Part shown: positions 27,657 through 35,925 of the stretch, in pieces | Numbering within the stretch: the stretch's first letter is position 1 | Layout: each line of letters starts with the position of its first letter | Source: Bacillota bacterium | Lineage (GTDB): Bacteria > Bacillota > Clostridia > Peptostreptococcales > Anaerovoracaceae | Reading direction: 5' to 3' | Assembly (NCBI GenBank): GCA_023415235.1 | Contig: JAEZLP010000035.1 | Location: 1 to 64,000, forward strand | Length of the DNA: 64,000 bases | The notes under the pieces: generated by a model | Database searches by the model: none | What the model saw: the letters and a program-made list of their open reading frames with translations, nothing else | Told to the model about the DNA's origin: nothing | Made by a program: the position numbers and the translations under genes

Positions 27657-28835
27657 TTATCTTTCCACGATAAGGGAAGTTCCCTGTCCGCCGCCAATGC
27701 AGAGAGTAGCCAAACCAAACTTGGAATCTCTCTTTATCATTTCATAGATCAGCGTAATCAGGATTCTTGCGCCGGAGGCTCCGATGGGGTGTCCCAATGC
27801 GATAGCGCCTCCGTTTACGTTTAATTTATTCAGATCAAATCCAAGGTCTTTTCCAACGGCAACGGATTGCGCCGCAAAAGCCTCGTTGGCTTCGATAAGA
27901 TCCATGTCACCAATGGACAGACCGGCTTTCTCCAAAGCGTTCTTTGAAGCCGGCACCGGGCCGATTCCCATGATGGTCGGGTCCACACCTGCGGATGCGT
28001 AGGACTTTACCTTGCAAAGGTAGCTTAATCCCAAAGCATCAGCTTTTTCCTTCGACATAACGATCAGAGCAGCCCCGCTGTCGTTGATACCGGATGCATT
28101 GGCAGCCGTAACGATACCGTCCTTTTTGAACGCCGGCTTTAATTTTGCCATGCCTTCCGCAGTAGCGCCGAATTTGGGATACTCGTCGGTGTCAAAGATA
28201 ATAGGATCGCCCTTCTTCTGAGGGATCTCCACCGGTACGATTTCTTCCTTGAACTTTCCGGCCTTAATCGCAGCTTCCGCTTTTTGCTGGGAGGCGAGTG
28301 CAAATTGATCCAATTCTTCTCTTGTCAGGCCCCACTGCTCCACGATGTTTTCTGCAGTGATCCCCATGTGGTAATGATTGAAGGCGTCCGTAAGTCCGTC
28401 ATGCACCATAATGTCGATCAGCTTCGTATCGCCCATTCTTGCGCCCCATCTTGCAGCAGGCATTATGTAGCCGGACTGACTCATACTTTCCGCCCCGCCT
28501 GCCAGGATGCAGTCCGCATCTCCAGCCTTGATAATCTGCGCAGCCAATCCCACCGTTCTGAGGCCGGACCCACACACCTTGTTCAGTGTCATCGCCGGAA
28601 CTTCTTTCGGAACTCCTGCCGCCATCGCAATCTGCCTGGCCACATTCTGCCCCAGGCCGCCCTGAAGGACATTTCCCAAAATCACTTCATCAATGATCGC
28701 AGGATCGATCCCGGCTCTTTTAATAGCTTCTTTTGCGGCGACTGCACCCAGCTGAACCGCAGACAAATCCTTGAGTGCGCCGCCGAAACTGCCGATTGGC
28801 GTTCTTGCAGCGCTTACGATTACTACTTCTCTCAT
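27657..28835 (-). CDS. thlA: Acetyl-CoA acetyltransferase (thiolase)
   Basis: A 392-residue thiolase that condenses two acetyl-CoA to acetoacetyl-CoA or cleaves it. The acyl-accepting cysteine is in LNKVCGSGLR (about residue 88), followed by LAGGAESMSQSGY, and the C-terminal catalytic motifs NVNGGAIALGHPIGASGAR and CIGGGQGTSL are intact. The start ATG 28833-28835 lies six bases after AGGAGG. No crotonase or hydroxyacyl-CoA dehydrogenase is next to it, so it is a stand-alone gene here. Confidence 0.95.
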   Translation of the reverse strand: MREVVIVSAARTPIGSFGGALKDLSAVQLGAVAAKEAIKRAGIDPAIIDEVILGNVLQGGLGQNVARQIAMAAGVPKEVPAMTLNKVCGSGLRTVGLAAQIIKAGDADCILAGGAESMSQSGYIMPAARWGARMGDTKLIDIMVHDGLTDAFNHYHMGITAENIVEQWGLTREELDQFALASQQKAEAAIKAGKFKEEIVPVEIPQKKGDPIIFDTDEYPKFGATAEGMAKLKPAFKKDGIVTAANASGINDSGAALIVMSKEKADALGLSYLCKVKSYASAGVDPTIMGIGPVPASKNALEKAGLSIGDMDLIEANEAFAAQSVAVGKDLGFDLNKLNVNGGAIALGHPIGASGARILITLIYEMIKRDSKFGLATLCIGGGQGTSLIVER

Positions 28836-29255
28836 TGTACTCCTCCTCAAATCTCTTTTTGCGCAATAATAATTGTATGGATAAAAAAGCAATATACTGT
28901 ATACAGGGAAAAAGGTATAGCTCGCCCCCTACCCCTCAGACTCTATAATCATAACATGATTCCGGGAAAAAACAATACCTTGCGAAAAAGTCGAAAAATT
29001 CAAATTTAGAAAAATTATTAAGGCTAAAACACTGTTTTGGTAAAATAATTCCATGGCCGAAGGTGTTTTTTAATCCTTTCGGGTTATTTTTTTCACAATA
29101 TATTGTCAAAAAAACCAAGTGCCCGGCCTTGCCGGGACGCTTTGACCGCCTTACGCCGAAATATTATGTCAATAAATGTAAGATTGGCGTTTTTGACGTC
29201 GATTTGCTTATCAATTTTATCACAATAAATTGCCGTTTAATTTTCAGAAAAAAAA
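28836..29255. other. 420-base intergenic region
   Basis: No gene is seen. It holds the thiolase leader and three small dyads: CTGTATACAG (28897-28906), the 12-base palindrome ACAATATATTGT (29095-29106), and CCCGGC/GCCGGG around CTT (29122-29136). These could be operators or weak terminators; none was matched to a known regulator. Confidence 0.4.
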
Positions 29256-30194
29256 TTATAAATCTTCCTTAAAAATCGCAATATGACTTTCCACAAGCTT
29301 GACCGGCTTGTAGGAGAGCTTCGCTTTTCTCAGGCCGGGTATTCCCATGTCTTCTTCCCGGTTGATGTACTTTACGTTGGATGCAACATGTCTGCAGAAT
29401 TCATTGTTGATGAGCTGATAAAGTCCTCTGAAAGCGGTATTTGCCTTTTCCACATGGACAGTTACCGTATTTCTGTTAATTCTGCCTCCGATGCTGAGGG
29501 CTTCGATTTTCCCGTCTATCATGATAGCGGCAGCCAAATACCCCACCGCTTCCAGATTGTTGAATACATCCACCATGGCCCGTTCCTCCATCTTTAACAG
29601 CTCCATTTCATGCTCCGGCAGATTCTTTCTTTCGTTGAACTCCCGGATGAACTCCATGGCCTGATCCGACATGGCGGAAGTCAAAGTCACATATTCATAT
29701 TTGTAATGGTTTAAAAAATAGTTGAGATGATTCTTTTTGCTGTGGTAGTCGCGGCCCTTCAACTCGATCAGATCCTGAGTCCGGTACACGTAGTCATAGT
29801 TGGGCCGGTCATCGAAGAATCTGAATTCCCCGGGACATGCGGATTCAAGGATGTCCATCATGTGAAACGGCATCAGTCTGATGCTGAACCGATACCCTTT
29901 CGACTCAAAAATCCTTTTTGCCTCCTTGATGGTCCTGCTTAGTGAGCTTGGATCATAGGTCCCTGTTTTCGTAAGGGGAGGAAAAAGGAAGGGAAGCTCC
30001 TCATCCAGCTCCAGATGGCTTAATCCTGCTATACATAAGTAATCCCCGATCATTTGCCAGCTGAAGTAATTGATGTTCCGCCACATGTAAAGGGAGGTAA
30101 AGGAAAGTCCCGATGTTCCGTATTCGAAGCCTCTCAGATATTCCTCCAGCACCGGCCTTTCCTCTATTGTTATTTGATTTTCCAGCATGAACAT
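29256..30194 (-). CDS. DUF2156 protein, soluble phosphatidylglycerol lysyltransferase-like
   Basis: A 312-residue protein without membrane helices, matching the double GNAT-like fold of DUF2156, the domain that forms the cytoplasmic half of MprF. Recognisable features are TSGLSFTSLYMWR near residue 27, HSKKNHLNYFLNHY, and the C-terminal YINREEDMGIPGLRKAKLSY, a segment often conserved in this family. No flippase domain is attached. It probably transfers an aminoacyl group from a tRNA, but the acceptor is unknown. AAAGG lies eight bases before the ATG. Confidence 0.75.
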   Translation of the reverse strand: MFMLENQITIEERPVLEEYLRGFEYGTSGLSFTSLYMWRNINYFSWQMIGDYLCIAGLSHLELDEELPFLFPPLTKTGTYDPSSLSRTIKEAKRIFESKGYRFSIRLMPFHMMDILESACPGEFRFFDDRPNYDYVYRTQDLIELKGRDYHSKKNHLNYFLNHYKYEYVTLTSAMSDQAMEFIREFNERKNLPEHEMELLKMEERAMVDVFNNLEAVGYLAAAIMIDGKIEALSIGGRINRNTVTVHVEKANTAFRGLYQLINNEFCRHVASNVKYINREEDMGIPGLRKAKLSYKPVKLVESHIAIFKEDL

Positions 30195-30222
30195 ATTTAG
30201 CGCCTTTCTATCCAGCTTCCTT

Positions 30223-30810
30223 TTATTTCACCAGCGCAGAGATTTGCTTGAAGCCTGGTTCCTTAGCTCCCTTAAGCAGTTCAAACAGAATGGATTCGTA
30301 GGTGGTGCCCACGGCTCCCGCATCTCCCATTCTTCGCTGGGCGTATTTTTTATCATTGTTGCTTCTTGATGCAATGCAGTCATTTGCAATAAAAACCTTA
30401 TACCCCTTATCGAGCAGGTCAATCACTGTCTGCTGCACGCATACATGGGCTTCTATGCCCGCTATAATCACGGTCTTTCTGCCTAGCTTCTCAAGGGCTT
30501 CCACAAATGTAGGCTCTCCCATTGCGCTGAAGCTGGTTTTTTCAACAGGAATAAACTCGGCGGAACCGATCTCCTCTCCGATGGGCTCGGTCAGGGCTGC
30601 GGCAATCCCGGGAACGGTAGGACCGAGACCCTTGGTGTATTGCTGCGTCATAATAGCGGGAACCCCCAGGATTCTGCAGCCTTTAATCAGTTTTACAACG
30701 GACTCTTCCAGCTCATCTCCGCCCTTCATGGCGGGCATCAGCCTTTCCTGAAAATCAATTCCCACCAGTACGGCGTCCTCTTTTATTATTCTTTGTACTT
30801 GATTCCCCAT
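30223..30810 (-). CDS. Isochorismatase-family cysteine hydrolase
   Basis: A 195-residue hydrolase with the expected catalytic triad: D19 in GIDFQERL, K91 in VEKTSFSA, and C124 in EAHVCVQQT. The cis-peptide-bearing GIEAHVC motif is typical of the YcaC/nicotinamidase superfamily. The substrate is not clear; nicotinamide, an N-carbamoyl compound or an unknown amide are all possible. Its start overlaps the surE stop by 25 bases and GGAGG lies seven bases before the ATG, so it is translated in the same mRNA as surE. Confidence 0.88.
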   Translation of the reverse strand: MGNQVQRIIKEDAVLVGIDFQERLMPAMKGGDELEESVVKLIKGCRILGVPAIMTQQYTKGLGPTVPGIAAALTEPIGEEIGSAEFIPVEKTSFSAMGEPTFVEALEKLGRKTVIIAGIEAHVCVQQTVIDLLDKGYKVFIANDCIASRSNNDKKYAQRRMGDAGAVGTTYESILFELLKGAKEPGFKQISALVK

Positions 30811-31556
30811 GTCTTAACCTCCTCGATTAGTTTAAAGCTTGTCAAGTCGTAGTGCAGCGGCGTTATGGTGGCATAACCGTTCTGCATGGCTATCACATCA
30901 ATGTCTTCCGGTAAATCTTCATAGACTACCGGCGTTCCGGAATACCAGTATTCCGTTTCCCCCTTTTCATTTCTTCTCGGTTCAAACCACTCCTCATACT
31001 CCCTTGCTCCGAGCTTGGCGATCTTCAGGCCCTTGATCTCCGATGGAGGCAGGTTTGGAACATTAATATTCAGAACGGTATTGGAGTCGATCTTCCCCGC
31101 TGCGGCTTTGATGGTTTTCACGGCCAGTTCGCATGCGACCTCAAAGGTGACGGGGTGATGATCGTTGACCGATACGGCAATGGCCGGAAGACCGCAGATG
31201 CAGCCTTCAATCGCTGCGGATACGGTGCCGGAGTATAGGGTGTCCGTGCCGTAATTCCCCCCATGATTGATTCCCGAGCAGACAAAATGAATCTTGATTC
31301 CCTGTTCTGTCAGCAATTTAAGGCCCAGCTTCACACAATCCGCCGGGGTGCCGGTGAACTCCCATGCTCTTTTCGCATTGGGGAATTCCACCTCCCTCAT
31401 GCTGATGGGTTTGCCCACCGTGATTCCGTGACCGCAGGCGCTCCTCTGGGTATGAGGCGCGCATACATAAATATTTGCAATCTGTGACAGGGCTCTTGCA
31501 AGTTCCTTGATTCCTTTTGAACCAATCCCGTCGTCGTTGGCTATTAGTATATTCAT
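30786..31556 (-). CDS. surE: 5'/3'-nucleotidase SurE
   Basis: A 256-residue metal-dependent nucleoside monophosphatase. The metal-binding aspartates D8 and D9 are in MNILIANDDG, followed by the family segments VCAPHTQRSACG, SGTPADCVKLGL and CSGINHGGNYG. SurE removes 5' or 3' phosphates from nucleotides and can degrade short polyphosphate. It is the first gene of a two-gene unit with the isochorismatase-like hydrolase, which suggests a nucleotide salvage or repair context. Confidence 0.95.
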   Translation of the reverse strand: MNILIANDDGIGSKGIKELARALSQIANIYVCAPHTQRSACGHGITVGKPISMREVEFPNAKRAWEFTGTPADCVKLGLKLLTEQGIKIHFVCSGINHGGNYGTDTLYSGTVSAAIEGCICGLPAIAVSVNDHHPVTFEVACELAVKTIKAAAGKIDSNTVLNINVPNLPPSEIKGLKIAKLGAREYEEWFEPRRNEKGETEYWYSGTPVVYEDLPEDIDVIAMQNGYATITPLHYDLTSFKLIEEVKTWGIKYKE

Positions 31557-31694
31557 AAGTCCCTCCCAATAAACTACCCTGGCATTTCCGTTTCATTCAT
31601 ATCCCTGGTATTTCTGTTTCTTAATCCCGTTTATTATACCACCGGTTTTTCGTTTTTAAAAGCATTCCCTTTGCTTCTTGGAAAAAAGCTCTCC

Positions 31695-31723
31695 TTGAAA
31701 AAATTTAAATTTTCTGATATTGT
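31695..31723 (+). promoter_or_regulatory. Promoter of the DUF1538-PII cassette
   Basis: TTGAAA (31695-31700) and TATTGT (31718-31723) are 17 bases apart on the plus strand. The transcript would have a leader of about 70 bases before the ATG at 31801. Confidence 0.45.
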
Positions 31724-31800
31724 TTTAATGTATTAATGTAGACAGCAATTACCCCGCATTAATATGTCGAGTTGTATCTGACCTGGAAAGGGGGCCTTAT

Positions 31801-33528
31801 ATGAACAAAAAACTTATATTAAAAACCAGAGAGTCGCTGTCCTCAGTACTGCCTATCACAATTATCGTTCTGGTGCTTAATTTTACGATCACGCCTATGC
31901 CCTTTGTGATTCGCGGTCTGTTTCTCGTGGGCGCATTTTTACTGATTGCGGGCATGGGTCTTTTTACTTTGGGCGCCGATCTTGCCATGATGCCGATGGG
32001 TGAGCAGATAGGCGGCCAGCTGATGAAATCAAGAAAGCTGTTTCTGCTGATCGGAATTTCCCTGTTTATGGGAATCATGATCACCATGGCGGAGCCGGAC
32101 CTGCAGGTGCTGGCTGAGCAGGTTCCTTCCGTACCGAACCGGATCATCGTCCTTTGGGTTGCGGTCGGAGTGGGAGTCTTTCTCGTTCTCGCCTTGCTGC
32201 GCATCCTGTTTCAATGGCGGCTGTCCTATATGCTGATCGGCCTTTATCTGCTGGTTTTCCTGTTGGGATTCTTTTCCCCGAAGGATTTTCTGGCTGTGGC
32301 GTTCGACTCGGGAGGAGTGACCACCGGACCGATCACCGTGCCCTTTATTATCGCACTGGGCGTTGGCGTCTCTTCTGTCCGGGGAGGAAGAAGCTCCCAT
32401 GATGACAGTTTCGGTCTTGTGGCCTTCGGCTCAGTGGGGCCGATTCTTGCGATTATGATTCTCGGGTTCTTTTACGATACTTCCTCCTTCAGGCAGGAAG
32501 CCAACGTAATCCCCACGGCGGACAGCTTGAAGGATATTCTCCTGCTTTTCCAGCAAGGATTGCCTAAATATATGGAAGAAGTAGGCATAGCTCTGCTGCC
32601 AGTCATTATCTTTTTTATCCTGTTTCAGCTGTTTGCCTTAAAGCTGCCGAAGAGTCAGCTGATCAAGATGACGATTGGTATGCTGTACACATATTTGGGC
32701 CTTGTGCTTTTTCTTACCGGAGTGAATGTGGGCTTCCTGCCCGCCGGTACCTTTCTGGGCCAAAACATCGGAAGCTTGGATTACAGCTGGATACTGATTC
32801 CTTTGGGCATGGTCATGGGCTTTGTCATTGTAAAAGCAGAGCCTGCCGTTCATATTTTAAACGATGAGGTTGAATACATGACCGGCGGTTCCATATCGAA
32901 AAATGCAATGATGTGGAGCCTGTCCATCGGAGTTTCCATCTCCATCGGGCTTGCGATGCTGCGTATCCTCTTCGGAATCAACATACTGTATGTTCTGGTT
33001 CCGGGCTATGCCATCGCGCTGATTCTGCCCTTTTTTGTACCGAAGATTTTTACCGCCATCGCATTTGACTCCGGCGGTGTAGCGTCCGGACCGATGACGG
33101 CAACCTTTCTTCTCCCCTTTGCAGTTGGCGCCTGCGAAGCGGTTGGAGGCAACATCCTGACGGATGCTTTCGGGGTTGTTGCAATGGTGGCCATGACTCC
33201 GCTGATTACGATCCAGGTGATGGGCGTCATCTATAGAATAAAGATCCATTATACCACCGAAGAAGAAGCCGAAGTGATGGAAGAAATCGCGGAGGAGATC
33301 GAGGAAGAAGAAGAGGTTTTGGAATGGATCGGTCAGAGCTGCGATGTCTCGGATTACTACAATTGGCCTGAAAATCAGGAATTTATAGAAAATTTGGAAT
33401 GGAGTAATGAACTTCGTGAAGAAAGGTTATATAATGAGATAGCCGAAGACAATGATTATATAGATTTTGAGGAATTGGAAAAACTGGTACTGCCCGAGGA
33501 TTTTGACGTCCCTCGGAAAAATCAGTAA
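31801..33528 (+). CDS. DUF1538 membrane protein, internally duplicated, with acidic tail
   Basis: A 575-residue polytopic protein with two homologous halves, each containing the motif AFDSGGV (residues 167-173 and 421-427) followed by xxGP(I/M)T. Such an inverted-repeat architecture with paired Asp-Ser-Gly-Gly motifs is typical of secondary transporters; DUF1538 has no firmly assigned substrate that I know. The last 90 residues (from about 485) are cytoplasmic and extremely acidic (EEEAEVMEEIAEEIEEEEEV). Two PII-like genes follow at 25 and 17 bases, so regulation by PII binding is likely. AAAGGGGG precedes the ATG. Confidence 0.85.
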   Translation: MNKKLILKTRESLSSVLPITIIVLVLNFTITPMPFVIRGLFLVGAFLLIAGMGLFTLGADLAMMPMGEQIGGQLMKSRKLFLLIGISLFMGIMITMAEPDLQVLAEQVPSVPNRIIVLWVAVGVGVFLVLALLRILFQWRLSYMLIGLYLLVFLLGFFSPKDFLAVAFDSGGVTTGPITVPFIIALGVGVSSVRGGRSSHDDSFGLVAFGSVGPILAIMILGFFYDTSSFRQEANVIPTADSLKDILLLFQQGLPKYMEEVGIALLPVIIFFILFQLFALKLPKSQLIKMTIGMLYTYLGLVLFLTGVNVGFLPAGTFLGQNIGSLDYSWILIPLGMVMGFVIVKAEPAVHILNDEVEYMTGGSISKNAMMWSLSIGVSISIGLAMLRILFGINILYVLVPGYAIALILPFFVPKIFTAIAFDSGGVASGPMTATFLLPFAVGACEAVGGNILTDAFGVVAMVAMTPLITIQVMGVIYRIKIHYTTEEEAEVMEEIAEEIEEEEEVLEWIGQSCDVSDYYNWPENQEFIENLEWSNELREERLYNEIAEDNDYIDFEELEKLVLPEDFDVPRKNQ

Positions 33529-33552
33529 AAGGATACTGAAGGAGGATATGAA

Positions 33553-33909
33553 ATGGACGACGTGAAGCATCCTGCCGTGAAACGGATCAAATTGCTCATC
33601 GCAATCGTAGACCGTGGCAAGGGGAATCAGGTTGTGGAGATATTGAAGGAAAGCGGGGTCACATATAATTTGGTTTCTCCCGCCCACTGCGCGGCCGGCT
33701 CGGATTTCATGGACTATCTCGGCCTGAGCAATCCGGAGCGGGATCTGGTGATCAGCGTAGTTACAGAAGACAAGGTCGACAGCGTATTGAAGAAATTATT
33801 ATATAAAATGGACCTGGACGAACCGGAAAACGGGTTTGCTTTTACCATACCCATTACCGGCGTAAGCGGTCCGCTGGCGCTTCGGTATATTTCCGGCGTC
33901 TGCGAATAA
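33553..33909 (+). CDS. PII-like signalling protein, divergent
   Basis: A 118-residue protein with the ferredoxin-like PII fold pattern: a first strand KLLIAIVDRGKGNQVVEIL, then a T-loop region, then VISVVTEDKVDSVLKKLLYKM and a final strand ending FAFTIPITGVSG. The T-loop region reads SPAHCAAGSDFMDYLG, with a cysteine and no ARGTG motif, so it differs from its neighbour. It sits 24 bases after the DUF1538 gene with an AAGGAGG site. Probably a regulator of that transporter. Confidence 0.8.
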   Translation: MDDVKHPAVKRIKLLIAIVDRGKGNQVVEILKESGVTYNLVSPAHCAAGSDFMDYLGLSNPERDLVISVVTEDKVDSVLKKLLYKMDLDEPENGFAFTIPITGVSGPLALRYISGVCE

Positions 33910-33926
33910 CGAAAGAGGTGCAATAA

Positions 33927-34283
33927 ATGGAAAATCAACGGGAATATGATTTAATTATGACGATTGTCAACAGAGGGTTTGCCGATCAGGTTGTGGATGC
34001 GGCACGAGCTGCGGGCGCTCACGGGGGTACCGTGTTCTACGCCCGGGGAACCGGCGTACACGAAATGGAAAAGTTTTTCGCTATTTCCATCCAGCCTGAG
34101 AAAGAGGTTGTATTGAATCTTGTCCGGCATGAAGATACTCAGGAGATTATGCATTCTATCGTTGCTGCAGCCGGTCTGAATACGGAGGGAAAGGGATTGG
34201 CCTTTGCCCTGCCCATCGCCGATGTTGCCGGAATCGTCCATACGCTGGAGGAACTGGAAGGCATCAAGAAGGTAAAGGAATAG
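33927..34283 (+). CDS. PII-like signalling protein with GTVxxARGTG loop
   Basis: A 118-residue PII-family protein. The first strand is YDLIMTIVNRGFADQVVDAA, followed by the nucleotide-loop motif HGGTVFYARGTGVHEMEKF, a variant of the PII G-G-T-V-x-x-A-R-G-T-G pattern, and then the second ferredoxin-like repeat ending GKGLAFALPIADVAG. No PII uridylylation tyrosine loop is seen. It ends the DUF1538-PII-PII operon; no terminator was found before the convergent sirtuin gene. Confidence 0.85.
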   Translation: MENQREYDLIMTIVNRGFADQVVDAARAAGAHGGTVFYARGTGVHEMEKFFAISIQPEKEVVLNLVRHEDTQEIMHSIVAAAGLNTEGKGLAFALPIADVAGIVHTLEELEGIKKVKE

Positions 34284-34321
34284 TACAAAAAGGCAAGGGA
34301 CCAGGATAGGCATGACGGAGC

Positions 34322-35062
34322 TTAGCCCAGAACGTCACCGATTGCGTCATGAATCACAAGATTTGCACGATGGTCGTACTGGGTTTCCGTCTTATTGATC
34401 AGCACCAGATTGTCCCCGCGAAAGTAATTGACCAGCCCGGCTGCAGGATAAACCACCAGGGATGTTCCTCCGACGATGAGCAGGTCCGCATTGGAGATTG
34501 CCTCAATAGCTCCCTCCATGACCTCCTGGTCCAGGGGTTCCTCATACAGCACCACATCAGGTTTGATCACTCCGCCGCATTTGATGCATCTGGGTATATT
34601 GCTGCCCGGATGCTCTTCTACGTGGCTGCTTTCCGGTTTCATAATATACTCCCTGCAGTAGAAGGTATGACATCGTGTACAGTGGTTCCGCAGCACGGAA
34701 CCATGCAATTCAAAAACTTTCTTGCTGCCCGCAAGCTGATGAAGCCCATCGATGTTCTGTGTCACGATGGCCTTCAGCTTTCCCTTTTCCTCAAGCTTCG
34801 CAAGCGCGTAATGCGCTTTGTTTGGTTTCACGTCCGGATAAATCATATGGTTTTTATAGTAATCGTAAAATGTTTCGGTATGATTCATGAAAAAAGTATG
34901 GCTCAGCATTTGTTCCGGAGTATATCCGTATTTTGATTGTGCCTGATAAAGCCCATTCTCCGATCTGAAGTCGGGGATTCCGCTCTCTGTTGAGACTCCT
35001 GCCCCGCCGAAGAAGACGATCCTTTTGCTCTTTCCGATCAGTCCTTTAAGTCTGCTGTCCAT
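34322..35062 (-). CDS. cobB: NAD-dependent protein deacylase (sirtuin)
   Basis: A 246-residue Sir2 enzyme. NAD-site motifs are GGAGVSTESGIPDFRS and TQNIDGLHQ, and the catalytic histidine is in ELHGSVLRNHC. The zinc ribbon has the four cysteines of CTRCHTFYC and IPRCIKCGG. It removes acyl groups from protein lysines using NAD. Monocistronic on the minus strand; GAGGTG precedes the ATG at 35060-35062. Confidence 0.95.
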   Translation of the reverse strand: MDSRLKGLIGKSKRIVFFGGAGVSTESGIPDFRSENGLYQAQSKYGYTPEQMLSHTFFMNHTETFYDYYKNHMIYPDVKPNKAHYALAKLEEKGKLKAIVTQNIDGLHQLAGSKKVFELHGSVLRNHCTRCHTFYCREYIMKPESSHVEEHPGSNIPRCIKCGGVIKPDVVLYEEPLDQEVMEGAIEAISNADLLIVGGTSLVVYPAAGLVNYFRGDNLVLINKTETQYDHRANLVIHDAIGDVLG

Positions 35063-35142
35063 TGTAACACCTCATCTTTCAAGTCAAAAGAAGTACTTAT
35101 CCACATATTTGATTTTATTCTATCATATAACAGGAACCCTTT

Positions 35143-35925
35143 TCAATGAAACTCCGTTAAATTTTTCCAATACCGGACCGGCATGAACCGTTTCTGGCAG
35201 TTCGGGTTGATTCTTTCGGGGATGGCTATGGTTTCAAAGTACTTTTTCCATAGATCGCGGTACTCCCTTTCTCCGACCCCAAGCAGCGGAAGATCCGCGT
35301 CGGTAAATCCGGAAATGTACCAGCTGCCTCCGCTGGCGAAAACCGCTTTCTTTCTTCTTTTGTCGTGCATAATAAATGGGTTGTTTTTCAGCCTGTCGGA
35401 AAAATGGTCCGCGACAATCTCCAGAATATCGTGATCCGGTTCAATACAGCAATAAAGGATCTCCGTACCGTTCTCTTCCCCGCAGCCGGAATGGCCGGAA
35501 GGATGACGTCCTCCCCTCAGAGCTGAAAATCTTGCAAGGCCCTTGATTCTGTGGGTTTCTATGGAAACCTTGTGTTCACATTGCTGAACGTCAAACACGA
35601 TGGGATTGCTGTGAAGGAGGCTGATTCGGTCTCCTTCCCGAAAGCCAAGCCGGATATAGGCAAGCAACAGGTTCTCCTTGTTTTCGTCGGAGGAAAGAAA
35701 AACGCGGTAGATCCTGCGCAGATCATCCTTGGAGATTTTTCGTTCGATTGCTTCGTAGACCCGGGTTGCCTTTTCCTCCTCCGTTTCGATGATTCGGCTT
35801 TCATGCAGCATGCTTGCCTGGTAATCGTCCTTTCGATAGATTCCCGCCGCTTTTCCCCGGTAATAATGGGCATGAATACAGCACAGGAATCCCTCGAAGG
35901 TCCCGTCGTAAAGATAATCAACCAT
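35143..35925 (-). CDS. TIGR03915-type protein, partner of the upstream radical SAM enzyme
   Basis: A 260-residue soluble protein that starts VDYLYDGTFEGFLCCIH, the recognisable start of a family with a DUF4130 domain (second half: RFSALRGG, then NPFIMHDKRRKKAVFASGG). Genes of this family travel with SplB-like radical SAM proteins, and the pair is annotated as a putative DNA-repair or DNA-modification system without biochemical proof. The start ATG 35923-35925 lies 10 bases after GGAGG and overlaps the upstream gene by eight bases, so the two are coupled. Confidence 0.8.
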   Translation of the reverse strand: MVDYLYDGTFEGFLCCIHAHYYRGKAAGIYRKDDYQASMLHESRIIETEEEKATRVYEAIERKISKDDLRRIYRVFLSSDENKENLLLAYIRLGFREGDRISLLHSNPIVFDVQQCEHKVSIETHRIKGLARFSALRGGRHPSGHSGCGEENGTEILYCCIEPDHDILEIVADHFSDRLKNNPFIMHDKRRKKAVFASGGSWYISGFTDADLPLLGVGEREYRDLWKKYFETIAIPERINPNCQKRFMPVRYWKNLTEFH

